Origin: Streptomyces armeniacus
GTDB lineage: Bacteria; Actinomycetota; Actinomycetes; Streptomycetales; Streptomycetaceae
DNA length: 64,000 bases
Direction: 5' to 3'
Assembly: GCF_003355155.1 (NCBI RefSeq)
Contig: NZ_CP031320.1
Location: forward strand, 5,509,367-5,573,366
A program made the translations under genes and the position numbers. Shown piece by piece: positions 15,998-25,900 of this stretch. Each line of letters opens with the position of its first letter. Within the stretch, counting starts at the first letter, position 1. The notes beneath the pieces were generated by a model. The model saw nothing but the letters and a program-made list of their open reading frames with translations, had not been told where the DNA came from and searched no databases.

Positions 15998-17368
15998 TTA
16001 CGCCGTGCGCCAGTCCCGCGTGTGCAGCGGCAGCCCGGACGCGCCGTCGGACGACGTCCGGACCGCCAGGATCTGGTTGACGCCGATCCGGTTGCGCTCG
16101 AAGGCGAGGGCGGACGCCGCCATGTAGAGCCGCCACACCCGCGCCCGGCCCGGCGACGTAAGGCGCACCGCCTCGCGCCAGTGGGCCTCCAGATTGGCCA
16201 CCCAGCGGCGCAGCGTCAGGGCGTAGTGCTCGCGCAGCGACTCCAGGTCGCGTACCTCGAAGCCGGCCTCTTCGAGGAGGGCGACCGTGCGGCCGACGGG
16301 GGCGAGTTCGCCGTCGGGGAAGACGTAGGCGTCGATGAAGTCGTCGACCTCGTACGCGGCCTCGTCGCGCGCGGGGCGGCGCGCGATCTGGTGGTTGAGG
16401 AGCCGGCCGCCGGGCTGCAGCAGCGCGTACAGGCTGCCCGCGTACTGCCGGTAGCGTGCCGCGCCCACGTGCTCGGCCATGCCGACCGACGCGATGGCGT
16501 CGTACGGGCCGTCCGCCACCTCGCGGTAGTCCTGGACGCGGACCTCGATGCGGTCGGTCAGGCCCTCCTCGGCGATACGTTTGCGCGCGTACGCCGCCTG
16601 CTCCTGAGAGAGCGTCACACCGACGGCGTGGACGCCGTACTCGCGCGCGGCGTGCAGCACCAGTGAGCCCCAGCCGCAGCCCACGTCCAGCAGCCGCAGG
16701 CCGGGACGGAGGGCCAGCTTCCGGCAGATCAGGTCCAGCTTGGCCCGCTGGGCGTCCGCGAGGGCGGCGGGGTCGAGGTCCTCGTGCCAGTAGGCGCACG
16801 AGTAGACCATGGAGGGACCGAGCACGAGCTCGTAGAAGTCGTTGCCGACGTCGTAGTGGTGGCTGATGGCCCGGCGGTCGCGGTGCAGCGTGTGCCGCAG
16901 GCCCGTACGGCGGCGGGTCTCCTCGCGGGGCGGCGGCGGGGGCGGCCAGGGGCCGGCGAGGCGGACCAGTTCGCGGGCGGCGGAACGTACGGCCGGGTCG
17001 CGGGCGAGAGCGAGGGCGCTCCGCGCCGGTTCGGGTCCGGCGGGGGTGGGGGCGGGGGCGCCGGGTGCGGCTTCGGACGGTGCGGTGCCGTCGTGCGCGT
17101 CGCGGGCCCAGAGGACTTCGGAGAGCTTGCCGAGGGCGTCGTACAGGTCGCCCTCTATGTCGATCTCGCCGGCCACCCAGGCGCGGGCCAGGCCCAGTTC
17201 ACCGGGCCGCCACAGGATGCGGCGCAGTGCGCGCCGGTTCCGGACGACGACCGTGGGTGCGCCCGGCGGACCGGCCTCGCTGTGGTCCCAGGCGCGGATG
17301 CGCACCTGGACGGGTGCGTTGAGGACTCTCTCGGCGAGGGCGTAGAGCCGCGACGCGGCATCGGCCAT
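15998..17368 (-). CDS. Cyclopropane-fatty-acyl-phospholipid synthase family methyltransferase
   Basis: A 456-residue SAM-dependent enzyme of the CFA synthase family, which adds a methylene bridge (or a methyl group) to unsaturated phospholipid acyl chains. An N-terminal domain of about 170 residues precedes YDVGNDFYELVLG, the lipid-site signature. The SAM motif LLDVGCGWGSL follows near residue 225, and later Y-Q-Y-type segments with the C-terminal MAASALAFERNRIG that closes most family members. The ATG at 17368 fits GGAGG nine bases upstream; an in-frame GTG at 17374 is too close to it. The middle linker is Pro/Gly-rich. Confidence 0.88.
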   Translation of the reverse strand: MADAASRLYALAERVLNAPVQVRIRAWDHSEAGPPGAPTVVVRNRRALRRILWRPGELGLARAWVAGEIDIEGDLYDALGKLSEVLWARDAHDGTAPSEAAPGAPAPTPAGPEPARSALALARDPAVRSAARELVRLAGPWPPPPPPREETRRRTGLRHTLHRDRRAISHHYDVGNDFYELVLGPSMVYSCAYWHEDLDPAALADAQRAKLDLICRKLALRPGLRLLDVGCGWGSLVLHAAREYGVHAVGVTLSQEQAAYARKRIAEEGLTDRIEVRVQDYREVADGPYDAIASVGMAEHVGAARYRQYAGSLYALLQPGGRLLNHQIARRPARDEAAYEVDDFIDAYVFPDGELAPVGRTVALLEEAGFEVRDLESLREHYALTLRRWVANLEAHWREAVRLTSPGRARVWRLYMAASALAFERNRIGVNQILAVRTSSDGASGLPLHTRDWRTA

Positions 17369-17470
17369 TTCCACACACCTCCGTCATGACGGGTTGCCAC
17401 ACGTATACAGCGCACACCTCCGCTGTATCCGTAACAACGCCGTGACGGCTTCCAGGCTTCCCACGCTCCG

Positions 17471-17492
17471 CCCGCGCCCATACGGGCGCGGG
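17471..17492 (-). terminator. Hairpin after the NADH dehydrogenase gene
   Basis: CCCGCGCCC and GGGCGCGGG form a perfect 9-bp stem with loop ATAC, about 50 bp past the stop of the dehydrogenase gene. Confidence 0.75.
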
Positions 17493-17540
17493 TCAACCGG
17501 CGTTCACTGCTCGGCTCGTCTCGCGCGCGCCTGGGTGCGG

Positions 17541-18965
17541 TCAGCCGGCCTTCGCCTTCGCGCCGTTGCCCGCCTTGCCGGCGTGTGCGGCGTCCTCCCG
17601 GCGGTCGGCGCGCTCGGGCTGCTTCGCCGCCGCGGCGGCCATGACGGGCGCCGCCGCCTCGTGGAACTCCTCGCGCGGCGTCTCCATCGCGCCCAGCGAG
17701 ACGACCTCGCGCTTGAGGAACATGCCGAGGGTCCAGTCGGCCAGTACGCGGATCTTCCGGTTCCAGGTGGGCACCGCCATGCCGTGGTAGCCACGGTGCA
17801 TGTACCAGGCGAGCCGGCCCTTGACCTTGATCTTCATCTTGCCGACGACGATCATCGCGACGCCCTTGTGCAGTCCCAGACCGGCCACCGCACCCTTGTT
17901 GGCGTGCTTGTAGTCGCTCTGCGGGAAGCCGCGGAGGGCCGAGATGACGTTGTCGCCGAGCACCTTCGCCTGGCGGAGCGCGTGCTGCGCGTTCGGCGGG
18001 CACCACTGGCCCTCGCCCGCGGCCAGGTCCGGTATCTGGGCGTTGTCGCCGGCCGCCCAGATGTAGTCGGTGCCCTTGACCTGCAGGGCGGCCGTCGTGT
18101 CGACGTGGCCGCGGGGGCCGAGCGGCAGGCCGAAGCCGGCCAGCGCCGGGTTGGGCTTGACGCCCGCCGTCCACACGATGGTGTTGGAGTCCGCCTCGAA
18201 GCCGTTGGAGAGCACCACACGGCCGTCGGTGCAGGACTTCATCGAGGTGCCGAGGTACACCTCGACGCCGCGGTTCTGGAGGTGCTCGCGGCCCCACTCG
18301 CCGAGCTTCGGGCCGACCTCCGGGAGGATCTTGTCGGCGACGTCGACGAGCACGAAGCGCATGGCCTCCCGCCGCACGTTGGGGTAGTACTTCGCGGCGT
18401 CGCGCGCCATGTCCTCGATCTCGCCGACGGTCTCCGCGCCGGCGAAGCCGCCGCCGACGAACACGAAAGTCAGCGCCCTGCGGCGGATCTCGTCGTCCGT
18501 CGTGGAGTCGGCCTTGTCGAGCTGCTCGAGCACGTGGTTGCGGAGCCCGATGGCTTCCTCGACGCCCTTCATGCCGATGCCGTTCTCGGCCAGGCCGGGG
18601 ATCGGGAAGGTGCGGGAGACCGCGCCGAGCGCGACGACGAGGTAGTCGAACGGCAGCTCGTACGGCTCGCCGACGAGCGGGGCGACGGTGGCGACGCGGC
18701 GGTCCTGGTCGATGGTGCTGACCCGGCCGGTCAGCACCTCCGCCTTGGGGAGCACGCGCCGCAGCGGCACCACGACGTGGCGCGGGGAGATGGAACCGGC
18801 CGCGGCTTCGGGAAGGAAGGGCTGGTACGTCATGTACGAACGCGGGTCGACGACGGTGACCGTCGCCTCGCCGTAGCGCATCTTCTTCAGGATGCGGCGC
18901 GCCGCGTACAAGCCGACGTACCCGCCACCCACTACGAGGATTCGAGGACGCTCCGTGGTGCTCAT
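17541..18965 (-). CDS. ndh: Type II NADH dehydrogenase (NDH-2), FAD-dependent
   Basis: A 474-residue single-subunit NADH:menaquinone oxidoreductase on the inner face of the membrane. The FAD-binding motif GGGYVGLYAA is at residues 12-21. The second dinucleotide fold (FVFVGGGFAGAETVGE) binds NADH, and GYHGMA with the basic C-terminal half is typical of membrane-attached NDH-2. The last 40 residues are a charged, Ala-rich tail. The ATG at 18965 starts the protein just before the conserved fold. A Rex-like operator lies 35 bp upstream and a perfect one about 310 bp upstream, so control by the NADH/NAD ratio is likely. Confidence 0.92.
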   Translation of the reverse strand: MSTTERPRILVVGGGYVGLYAARRILKKMRYGEATVTVVDPRSYMTYQPFLPEAAAGSISPRHVVVPLRRVLPKAEVLTGRVSTIDQDRRVATVAPLVGEPYELPFDYLVVALGAVSRTFPIPGLAENGIGMKGVEEAIGLRNHVLEQLDKADSTTDDEIRRRALTFVFVGGGFAGAETVGEIEDMARDAAKYYPNVRREAMRFVLVDVADKILPEVGPKLGEWGREHLQNRGVEVYLGTSMKSCTDGRVVLSNGFEADSNTIVWTAGVKPNPALAGFGLPLGPRGHVDTTAALQVKGTDYIWAAGDNAQIPDLAAGEGQWCPPNAQHALRQAKVLGDNVISALRGFPQSDYKHANKGAVAGLGLHKGVAMIVVGKMKIKVKGRLAWYMHRGYHGMAVPTWNRKIRVLADWTLGMFLKREVVSLGAMETPREEFHEAAAPVMAAAAAKQPERADRREDAAHAGKAGNGAKAKAG

Positions 18966-18999
18966 GTAATCGAGTATCCAGCACTCAGACGGGGGTAGC

Positions 19000-19017
19000 T
19001 CGTGAGGGGGTTCACAA
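19000..19017. promoter_or_regulatory. Rex-type operator, imperfect, 35 bp upstream of ndh
   Basis: Read on the gene strand the site is TGTGAAC-CCC-CTCACG, matching the Rex consensus TGTGAACNNNTTCACA at all but two positions of the arms. Rex is the actinobacterial NADH-sensing repressor. The position just before the start codon suits repression. Confidence 0.65.
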
Positions 19018-19271
19018 GCACCTGGGGCACTTCTGCTACACTGCGCGACCCGTCGGCTTCCCAGCCTCCCGTACGGGGCCGGAACGGGCTCCTCGTACGC
19101 CGCCGGCGACCCCTTTGAACTGCGCTTATCACAGCGCACCCGCCCCCGGCACGCCCGACCCGGCGGCGCCGGGCCCGTACGCCTCCGTGACCCCCACGCG
19201 GTGACGCGGGGCCGATCGGCCGCTTATCCGGCTCTTACTTACCTACAGCGGGCCTGACTGGGGACTTTTTC

Positions 19272-19289
19272 TTGTGAAGGACTTCACAA
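19272..19289. promoter_or_regulatory. Rex-type operator, perfect inverted repeat
   Basis: TTGTGAAG-GA-CTTCACAA is a perfect 18-bp palindrome containing TGTGAA-N4-TTCACA, exactly the spacing of Rex operators. It lies about 310 bp upstream of ndh and 70 bp beyond the Ppx/GppA stop, so ndh is the only sensible target. Confidence 0.75.
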
Positions 19290-19357
19290 AGTTTTTTCCG
19301 GGTGCCGCCCGGAGACCCCCGGCCCGCGCGTACACGCGACGCGCCCTGCGGCGAAGG

Positions 19358-20290
19358 TCAGCCGTCCGCCGCCAGCTTGTGTGCGATGCCGTCCAGGATG
19401 TCGTGTTCGCTCGCGATCACCTCGCGGGCGCCCGTGCGTTCCATGATGGCGAGCAGGATCAGGGCTCCGGCGCCGATGACGTCGACGCGGCCCGGGTGCA
19501 TCACCGGGATCGCCGCGCGCTCGGCGTGGGTCGAGCGCAGCAGCCGTTCGGCGATCTCGGCCACCCGCTCGACGCCGACGCGCGTGTGGTGGATGGCGGC
19601 CGAGTCGTACGCGTCCAGGCCCAGCGCGATGCCGGTCACCGTGGTGACCGTGCCCGCGAGGCCGACGAGCGAGCGGGCCTCGGTGAGCGGCACCGTCTCG
19701 GCCACGCGGTCGAGGGCGGCGGCGATGTCCGCGCGCATCGCGGCGGTCTCCGCGTCCGTCACCGGGTCGGACAGCCGGTGCCGTTCGGTGAGCCGCACGC
19801 AGCCGATGTCCACGGAGCGGGCGGCGCGTACGTGCTCCTCGCCGACCACGAACTCCGTCGAGCCGCCCCCGATGTCCACCACCAGGTACGGCCGCGGGTG
19901 CGCCGAGCCGGACAGTTCGTGGGTGGCGCCGGTGAACGAGTACTCCGCCTCCTGGTCGCCCGTGATCACCTCCGGCTCGACGCCGAGGATGCCGACGACA
20001 CCGCGTACGAACTCGTCTCTGTTCTCCGCGTCGCGGGAGGCCGAGGTGGCGACGAACCGGGTGCGTTCCGCGCCGAGTTCGCGGATGGCGGCGGCGTAGT
20101 CGCGGCAGGCCGCGAAGGTGCGCTCCAGCGCCTCGGGCGCGAGCCGGCCCGTACGGTCCACGCCCTGGCCGAGCCGGACGATCTCCATCCGGCGGTCCAG
20201 CTCCTTGAGTTCGCCGGTGCGCGGGTCGGCGTCGGCGACGAGCAGGCGGATGGAGTTGGTGCCGCAGTCCACGGCGGCTACGCGGGTCAT
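19358..20290 (-). CDS. Ppx/GppA family exopolyphosphatase
   Basis: A 310-residue enzyme of the ASKHA-fold Ppx/GppA family, which hydrolyses polyphosphate or converts pppGpp to ppGpp. The phosphate 1 motif DCGTNSIRLLVAD is at residues 8-20. EAEYSFTGATHEL and DIGGGSTE (phosphate 2) follow, and LAGTVTT is present near residue 220. It is the short form, about 300 residues, lacking the C-terminal HD-like domain of E. coli Ppx. The ATG overlaps the TGA of the upstream DUF501 gene by four bases (ATGA), so the two are translationally coupled. A polyphosphate versus pppGpp substrate cannot be decided here. Confidence 0.92.
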   Translation of the reverse strand: MTRVAAVDCGTNSIRLLVADADPRTGELKELDRRMEIVRLGQGVDRTGRLAPEALERTFAACRDYAAAIRELGAERTRFVATSASRDAENRDEFVRGVVGILGVEPEVITGDQEAEYSFTGATHELSGSAHPRPYLVVDIGGGSTEFVVGEEHVRAARSVDIGCVRLTERHRLSDPVTDAETAAMRADIAAALDRVAETVPLTEARSLVGLAGTVTTVTGIALGLDAYDSAAIHHTRVGVERVAEIAERLLRSTHAERAAIPVMHPGRVDVIGAGALILLAIMERTGAREVIASEHDILDGIAHKLAADG

Positions 20291-20865
20291 TCGGCGGCTC
20301 CTTCGGCGGGCGCGGTGGTGTCGGCGGGCTCCTCGGCGGGGCCGGCCGCGCGGTCCGTACGGACGCACGGGCCCTTGCGCCACCACTCCGGCAGCATCGC
20401 GAGCGCCTCGTCCCCCAGCGGGTTCACGCCGGGCCCGGCGGCCAGCGAGTGCGCCACGAGCACGTGCAGGCACTTCACCCGGTCCGGCATGCCGCCCGCG
20501 CTCGGGAAGCCGGGCAGCTCCTCGATGGCGTCACGGCGGGCGAGGTAGTCCTCGTGGGCCGTGCGGTAGGCGGCGGCGAGTTCGTCGTCCTCCCCCAGCC
20601 GGGCGGTCATCTCCTTCATCACGCCGTCGGCTTCGAGCGTGCCGATCGCGGAGGCCGCGCGCGGGCACGTCAGGTAGTACGTGGTGGGGAACGGCGTGCC
20701 GTCCTCCAGCCGCGGCGCCGTCTCGACCACGTCCGGCTCGCCGCAGGGGCAGCGGTGGGCGATGGCCCGGAGGCCGCGCGGCGGGCGGCCGAGCTGCTCC
20801 CGGAAGGCCGCGATGTCCGCCTCGGTGGGCGGTGTGGCCTCGGTCTGGGGTGGCGGGGTGTCCAT
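20287..20865 (-). CDS. DUF501 family protein
   Basis: A 192-residue soluble protein matching the actinobacterial DUF501 family: AHRCPCGEPDVV with a CxC pair, PTTYYLTCPRA, and GGMPDRVKCLH near residue 138. Five cysteines and several histidines suggest metal or redox chemistry, but no activity is known. It sits in the conserved order enolase, FtsB/DivIC-like, DUF501, Ppx/GppA and is coupled to the Ppx gene by an ATGA overlap. The last 20 residues are Ala/Glu/Pro-rich. Confidence 0.88.
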   Translation of the reverse strand: MDTPPPQTEATPPTEADIAAFREQLGRPPRGLRAIAHRCPCGEPDVVETAPRLEDGTPFPTTYYLTCPRAASAIGTLEADGVMKEMTARLGEDDELAAAYRTAHEDYLARRDAIEELPGFPSAGGMPDRVKCLHVLVAHSLAAGPGVNPLGDEALAMLPEWWRKGPCVRTDRAAGPAEEPADTTAPAEGAAE

Positions 20866-20972
20866 CGCTGGCGCTTCTCTTCGGCTCGGGGAGGGGCAGG
20901 AAAGGGGGGAACGGGCCGCGGCGGGCGGACCGTACGACCCGTACGGCAGAGCTTACGGGGCCCGCGCCGCGC

Positions 20973-21443
20973 TCAGCCGCGCTGGTCGGCCCGGTCGACG
21001 CCGTCCCAGAGGTTGCGGTACCAGGGCCGGTCGGCGGCCCCGCTGTCCCGGGGGCGGAGGGTGTCGGCGGTGCCGTCGCGCATGATGTAGCCGGTCTCGC
21101 CGGGGCGGACGAAGTGCAGATGGCGGCGGGCCTGCTGCTCCACGTACGCGGGGTCCTGCCAGCGTGCCTTCTGCTCGCGCAGCTCGCGGACGCGCTCCCT
21201 GGTCTGCTCGGCCTGGCGGCGCTGGTCCTCGATGTCGGAGCGCTGCGAGATGTACTGCCGCGTGGGGTAGGCCAGCGCCACGACCATCGAGCAGACGACG
21301 AGCCCGAGCAGCGCGGCCCGGCCGGTGAGGCGGCTGCGGCGCGGGGTGCGTACGCGGCGGCTCTGCGCGCGGTAGACGCGTTCGGCGGCCTGCGAGCCGA
21401 GTGCCTTGAGCCTCGTCGCGGTCGAGAACCGGTCCGCGGGCAC
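20973..21443 (-). CDS. FtsB/DivIC family septum formation protein
   Basis: A 156-residue bitopic membrane protein. A basic cytoplasmic N-terminus is followed by one membrane helix (LTGRAALLGLVVCSMVVALAY, split here as residues about 40-60). Then comes a coiled coil rich in Gln/Arg/Glu, and the family end DPAYVEQQARRHLHFVRPGETGY. FtsB/DivIC partners FtsL and FtsQ/DivIB in the divisome. GTG at 21443 is directly behind a GGGGGAG ribosome site; longer open frame to 21500 is less likely. It lies between enolase and DUF501 in the usual actinobacterial order. Confidence 0.9.
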   Translation of the reverse strand: MPADRFSTATRLKALGSQAAERVYRAQSRRVRTPRRSRLTGRAALLGLVVCSMVVALAYPTRQYISQRSDIEDQRRQAEQTRERVRELREQKARWQDPAYVEQQARRHLHFVRPGETGYIMRDGTADTLRPRDSGAADRPWYRNLWDGVDRADQRG

Positions 21444-21633
21444 GTTCTCCCCCTGTCGTCTGTCGTCCGGGCGCCCTGGCACGCCGCGTACGTGCGCCAC
21501 GTACGTACGTGCGTCCCCGCCACCGTACGGGAACGGCGGCGGGGACGCGGGTCAGACGGCGCGGGCCGGGGCGCGGACTCGGAGCGTCCGGGGGCCGGCC
21601 GCGGGGGCGGCCCTGAGCGGGCCTGAGGGAGGG

Positions 21634-23253
<1,620 letters not shown>

Positions 23254-24303
23254 TCAGAGGCGGAGGCGCTGGCCCGGGATGATCAGGTCCGGGTCGGAGC
23301 CGACGGCCTCGCGGTTGTCCTCGTACAGCGCGGGCCAGCCGCCCTCGACATCGTGCTCGGCGGCGATGGCGGAGAGCGAGTCGCCGCGCTGCACGCGGTA
23401 GTCGCCGTCCTGGCCGCCCTTGTCGTGGCCGCCGCGCGACGGGTGGCCGGGGCCGCGGCCCTCCCGCTCGTCGGGCTCGCCTCGGTGCCGACCGGTGCCC
23501 TCGCCGTCGCCGGGCTGCTCCGAATCGCCGGATCCGTCCGAGCCGTCCGAGCCGTCGGGCTCACCGGGGTGGCCCGGGTAGCCGGTCGAGGGTGAAGTCG
23601 GTGTCGGGGACGGCGAGTCCGTGCCGGGCTCCTCCGGCTCCGGCGCGGAGGGCGAGGGCGAAGTCGGCGTCGGGGACGGCGACTCCGTGCCGGGCTCCCC
23701 CGACTCCGGCGTGCTGGGGGTCGGGGTGGGTGTGGGCGTCGGGCCGTCGCTCGGCTCGCCGGGCCGCGTCGGTTCGGTGCTGGGTTCGCTCGGCTGCGTC
23801 GGCTCGCCGCCCGGGCCGGTGGACGTGCCGGGCGTCGGCGTCGGCGTGGGCGTGGGTTCGGACGAGGACGGCGGCTCGTACGTCGGGTCGTCCGACGGTT
23901 CCGGGTCGGTGTCCGGCGACTCCGTCGCCCCCTCGGTCAGCCCGCCCTGCACGGCGCAGCTCGGCCAGGCCCGCGGTCCCTGGTCCGCGAGGATCTTCTC
24001 GGCGACGGCGATCTGCTGACCGCGGCTGGCCAGGTCGGGGCGCTCGGCGAAGTCCGTACCGCCGTACTGCTCCCACGTGTCCTGCGTCAACTGGAGCCCG
24101 CCGTAATAGCCGTTGCCCCCGTTGGAGCTCCACAGGCCGCCGCTCTCGCACTCGGCGACGCGGTCCCAGGTCGCGGCGTCGGCGGCCTGCGCGCTGCCCG
24201 CGCCCAGCAGCGGGATGGCGATGCCCGCGCCCGTCACCCCGGCCGCTACGAAGAACGCGGGGGCCTGGCGGGGGCGTCGGTGACGGCCGTTACCGGAGCG
24301 CAT
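23254..24303 (-). CDS. Secreted Rpf-like transglycosylase with LysM domain
   Basis: A 349-residue exported muralytic enzyme of the resuscitation-promoting-factor kind. A signal peptide covers about the first 40 residues (cut near AQAADAATW). The Rpf domain follows, with catalytic Glu in AECESGGLW and WSSNGGNGYYGGLQ. A long Pro/Ser/Thr/Glu-rich linker of about 170 residues with duplicated segments comes next. A C-terminal LysM of about 45 residues (YRVQRGDSLSAIA to PGQRLRL) binds peptidoglycan. Such proteins cleave wall glycan during germination or growth restart. The ATG at 24303 has GAGAGG upstream. The c-di-AMP riboswitch often found before rpf genes is not visible in the short 104-bp leader. 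Confidence 0.9.
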   Translation of the reverse strand: MRSGNGRHRRPRQAPAFFVAAGVTGAGIAIPLLGAGSAQAADAATWDRVAECESGGLWSSNGGNGYYGGLQLTQDTWEQYGGTDFAERPDLASRGQQIAVAEKILADQGPRAWPSCAVQGGLTEGATESPDTDPEPSDDPTYEPPSSSEPTPTPTPTPGTSTGPGGEPTQPSEPSTEPTRPGEPSDGPTPTPTPTPSTPESGEPGTESPSPTPTSPSPSAPEPEEPGTDSPSPTPTSPSTGYPGHPGEPDGSDGSDGSGDSEQPGDGEGTGRHRGEPDEREGRGPGHPSRGGHDKGGQDGDYRVQRGDSLSAIAAEHDVEGGWPALYEDNREAVGSDPDLIIPGQRLRL

Positions 24304-24407
24304 GTGGTGCCTCTCGTTCAACATCTGGAGCCAGTCGGATCGTGCGTCTGGATCGGTGGTCGAACGTAGCGTCGAGCCCCTGCCGTCACAAGTGAATGTC
24401 GCGTGGA

Positions 24408-25790
24408 TCACGTGAAGGTCACGGGCAAAGTGCGCAATCCACGCATGATCAGGCCACCACGCCAGCGCAAGTCTTCCGGAGCGGCCGCGAGTTGCAGACC
24501 GGGCAGCCGGCGGAAGAGCGTACCCAGGGCGATCTGGCCCTCGAGCCGGGCGAGCGGGGCGCCCAGGCAGTAGTGGATGCCGTGCCCGTAGCCCAGGTGC
24601 TGGTTGTCGCGGCGGCCCAGGTCAAGTACGTCCGGGTGGTCGAACTTGGCCGGATCGCGGTCCGCCGACGCCAGCACCACCAGTACGGGATCGCCCGCCG
24701 CGATCCGCTGCCCGCCGAGCTCCAGCGGCTCCGTCGCGAACCGCCACGTCGCCAGCTCCACCGGCCCGTCGTAGCGCAGCAACTCCTCGACGGCAGTGGC
24801 CAGCAGGCCGTCGTCGCCGCGTACGGCCGCTTCGTGCAGCCGCGTGCGCTGCTCGGGGTGGCGGAGCAGCGCGTACGTGCCGTTGCCGATGAGGTTGACG
24901 GTCGTCTCGAAGCCGGCGAAGAGGAGGATGAACGCCATCGCGGCGGCCTCGTTCTCGCTGAGGTGTTCGCCGTGGTCGGAGGCGCGGATCAGGCCGGAGA
25001 TCAGGTCGTCACCGGGGTCGAGGCGCTTGCGGTGGATGAGTTCGGCGAGGTAGCCGCGCATCTTCTTCACGGCGCGGCCGACGCCTCCGCGCGGGCCGCC
25101 GCCGTGACGGATCATCATGCCCGCCCAGTCCCGGAAGTCGTCCTGGTCCTCTGCCGGGACGCCGAGCATGTCGCAGATCGCGTAGATCGGGAGCGGGAAC
25201 GCGAACTCGTGGATCAGGTCGGCCTCGTACGTCCGCCCGCCGCCCGCCGCGGCCGGGCCCGCCTGGTCCTGCTGCCGCTCGACGATGGCGTCGATCAACT
25301 GGTCCGCCAGCTCCCGTACGCGCGGCTCGAACTCCGCCACCCGGCGCGGCGTGAACGCCTTCGACACCAGCCGCCGCAGCCGGGTGTGGTCCGGCGGGTC
25401 GATGTTCAGGAGGTGCGTCATCAGGTTCGCGCTGCGCTCCCCCGGGATGCCGACCTTCCCCTTGCCGTGCGCGCCGCCCTCGCTGTGGTGCCCCGGGTCC
25501 TTGCTCAGCCGCTGCTCCGCGAGCGCCTGGCGGGCGTCGGCGTAGCGGGTGACCAGCCACGCCTCGACCCCGCTGGGCAGTTGGGTGCGGTGTACGGGCG
25601 AGTGCTCGCGCAGCCAGGCGTACGCCGGGTACGGGTCGGCCGCGGACTCCCAGCCGAACAGCTCCGGCACGGGCGGCGGCGCGGGCTGCGTCGTCGGTGC
25701 GGGCGATGCGGTCGGCGTGGACGATGCGGGCGGTGCGGGCGGCTGGTCCGGCGCGCGGCGCGGTACGGGGGCGGGGGTGTCGTCGTGCAC
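24408..25790 (-). CDS. Cytochrome P450
   Basis: A bacterial class I P450, about 460 residues, needing ferredoxin and reductase partners not encoded nearby. The oxygen-activation helix is FAGFETT, the ExxR motif is EELLR, and the heme loop is YGHGIHYCLGA with Cys as thiolate ligand; the first position is Tyr where Phe is usual. SLDIDPPDH-type text (NIDPPDHTRLRRLV) matches actinomycete CYPs of the CYP105/107 kind. The N-terminal 45 residues are Pro/Ala/Thr-rich, and the start is uncertain: GTG at 25790 is used here, with the frame open to 25880. The substrate is unknown and no biosynthetic cluster is visible. Confidence 0.9.
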   Translation of the reverse strand: MHDDTPAPVPRRAPDQPPAPPASSTPTASPAPTTQPAPPPVPELFGWESAADPYPAYAWLREHSPVHRTQLPSGVEAWLVTRYADARQALAEQRLSKDPGHHSEGGAHGKGKVGIPGERSANLMTHLLNIDPPDHTRLRRLVSKAFTPRRVAEFEPRVRELADQLIDAIVERQQDQAGPAAAGGGRTYEADLIHEFAFPLPIYAICDMLGVPAEDQDDFRDWAGMMIRHGGGPRGGVGRAVKKMRGYLAELIHRKRLDPGDDLISGLIRASDHGEHLSENEAAAMAFILLFAGFETTVNLIGNGTYALLRHPEQRTRLHEAAVRGDDGLLATAVEELLRYDGPVELATWRFATEPLELGGQRIAAGDPVLVVLASADRDPAKFDHPDVLDLGRRDNQHLGYGHGIHYCLGAPLARLEGQIALGTLFRRLPGLQLAAAPEDLRWRGGLIMRGLRTLPVTFT

Positions 25791-25900
25791 GCCCCGACCG
25801 TATCCGGCGGCGGGCAGGGGCCCGTACGGGCCGCGTGCGGGAGGCCGTACGGGCGGGGGCGCGGGCCGCGCAGGGGCCACGTGCGGCGCCGGCCGGGGCG

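Larger units (their letters stand above)
18966..19357. other. Upstream region of ndh with two Rex-like sites
   Basis: The 392-bp gap between the NDH-2 start and the Ppx/GppA stop holds two Rex-type operators (listed separately) and AT-richer stretches around 19229-19246 and 19265-19297. No coding region seen. Confidence 0.65.

Noticed and set aside
24304..24407. c-di-AMP riboswitch upstream of the Rpf/LysM gene
   Set aside because: The gap to the P450 gene is only 104 bp and shows no such fold.
24408..25790. Secondary-metabolite cluster around the P450
   Set aside because: No synthase, tailoring or resistance genes are nearby; it is flanked by housekeeping genes.
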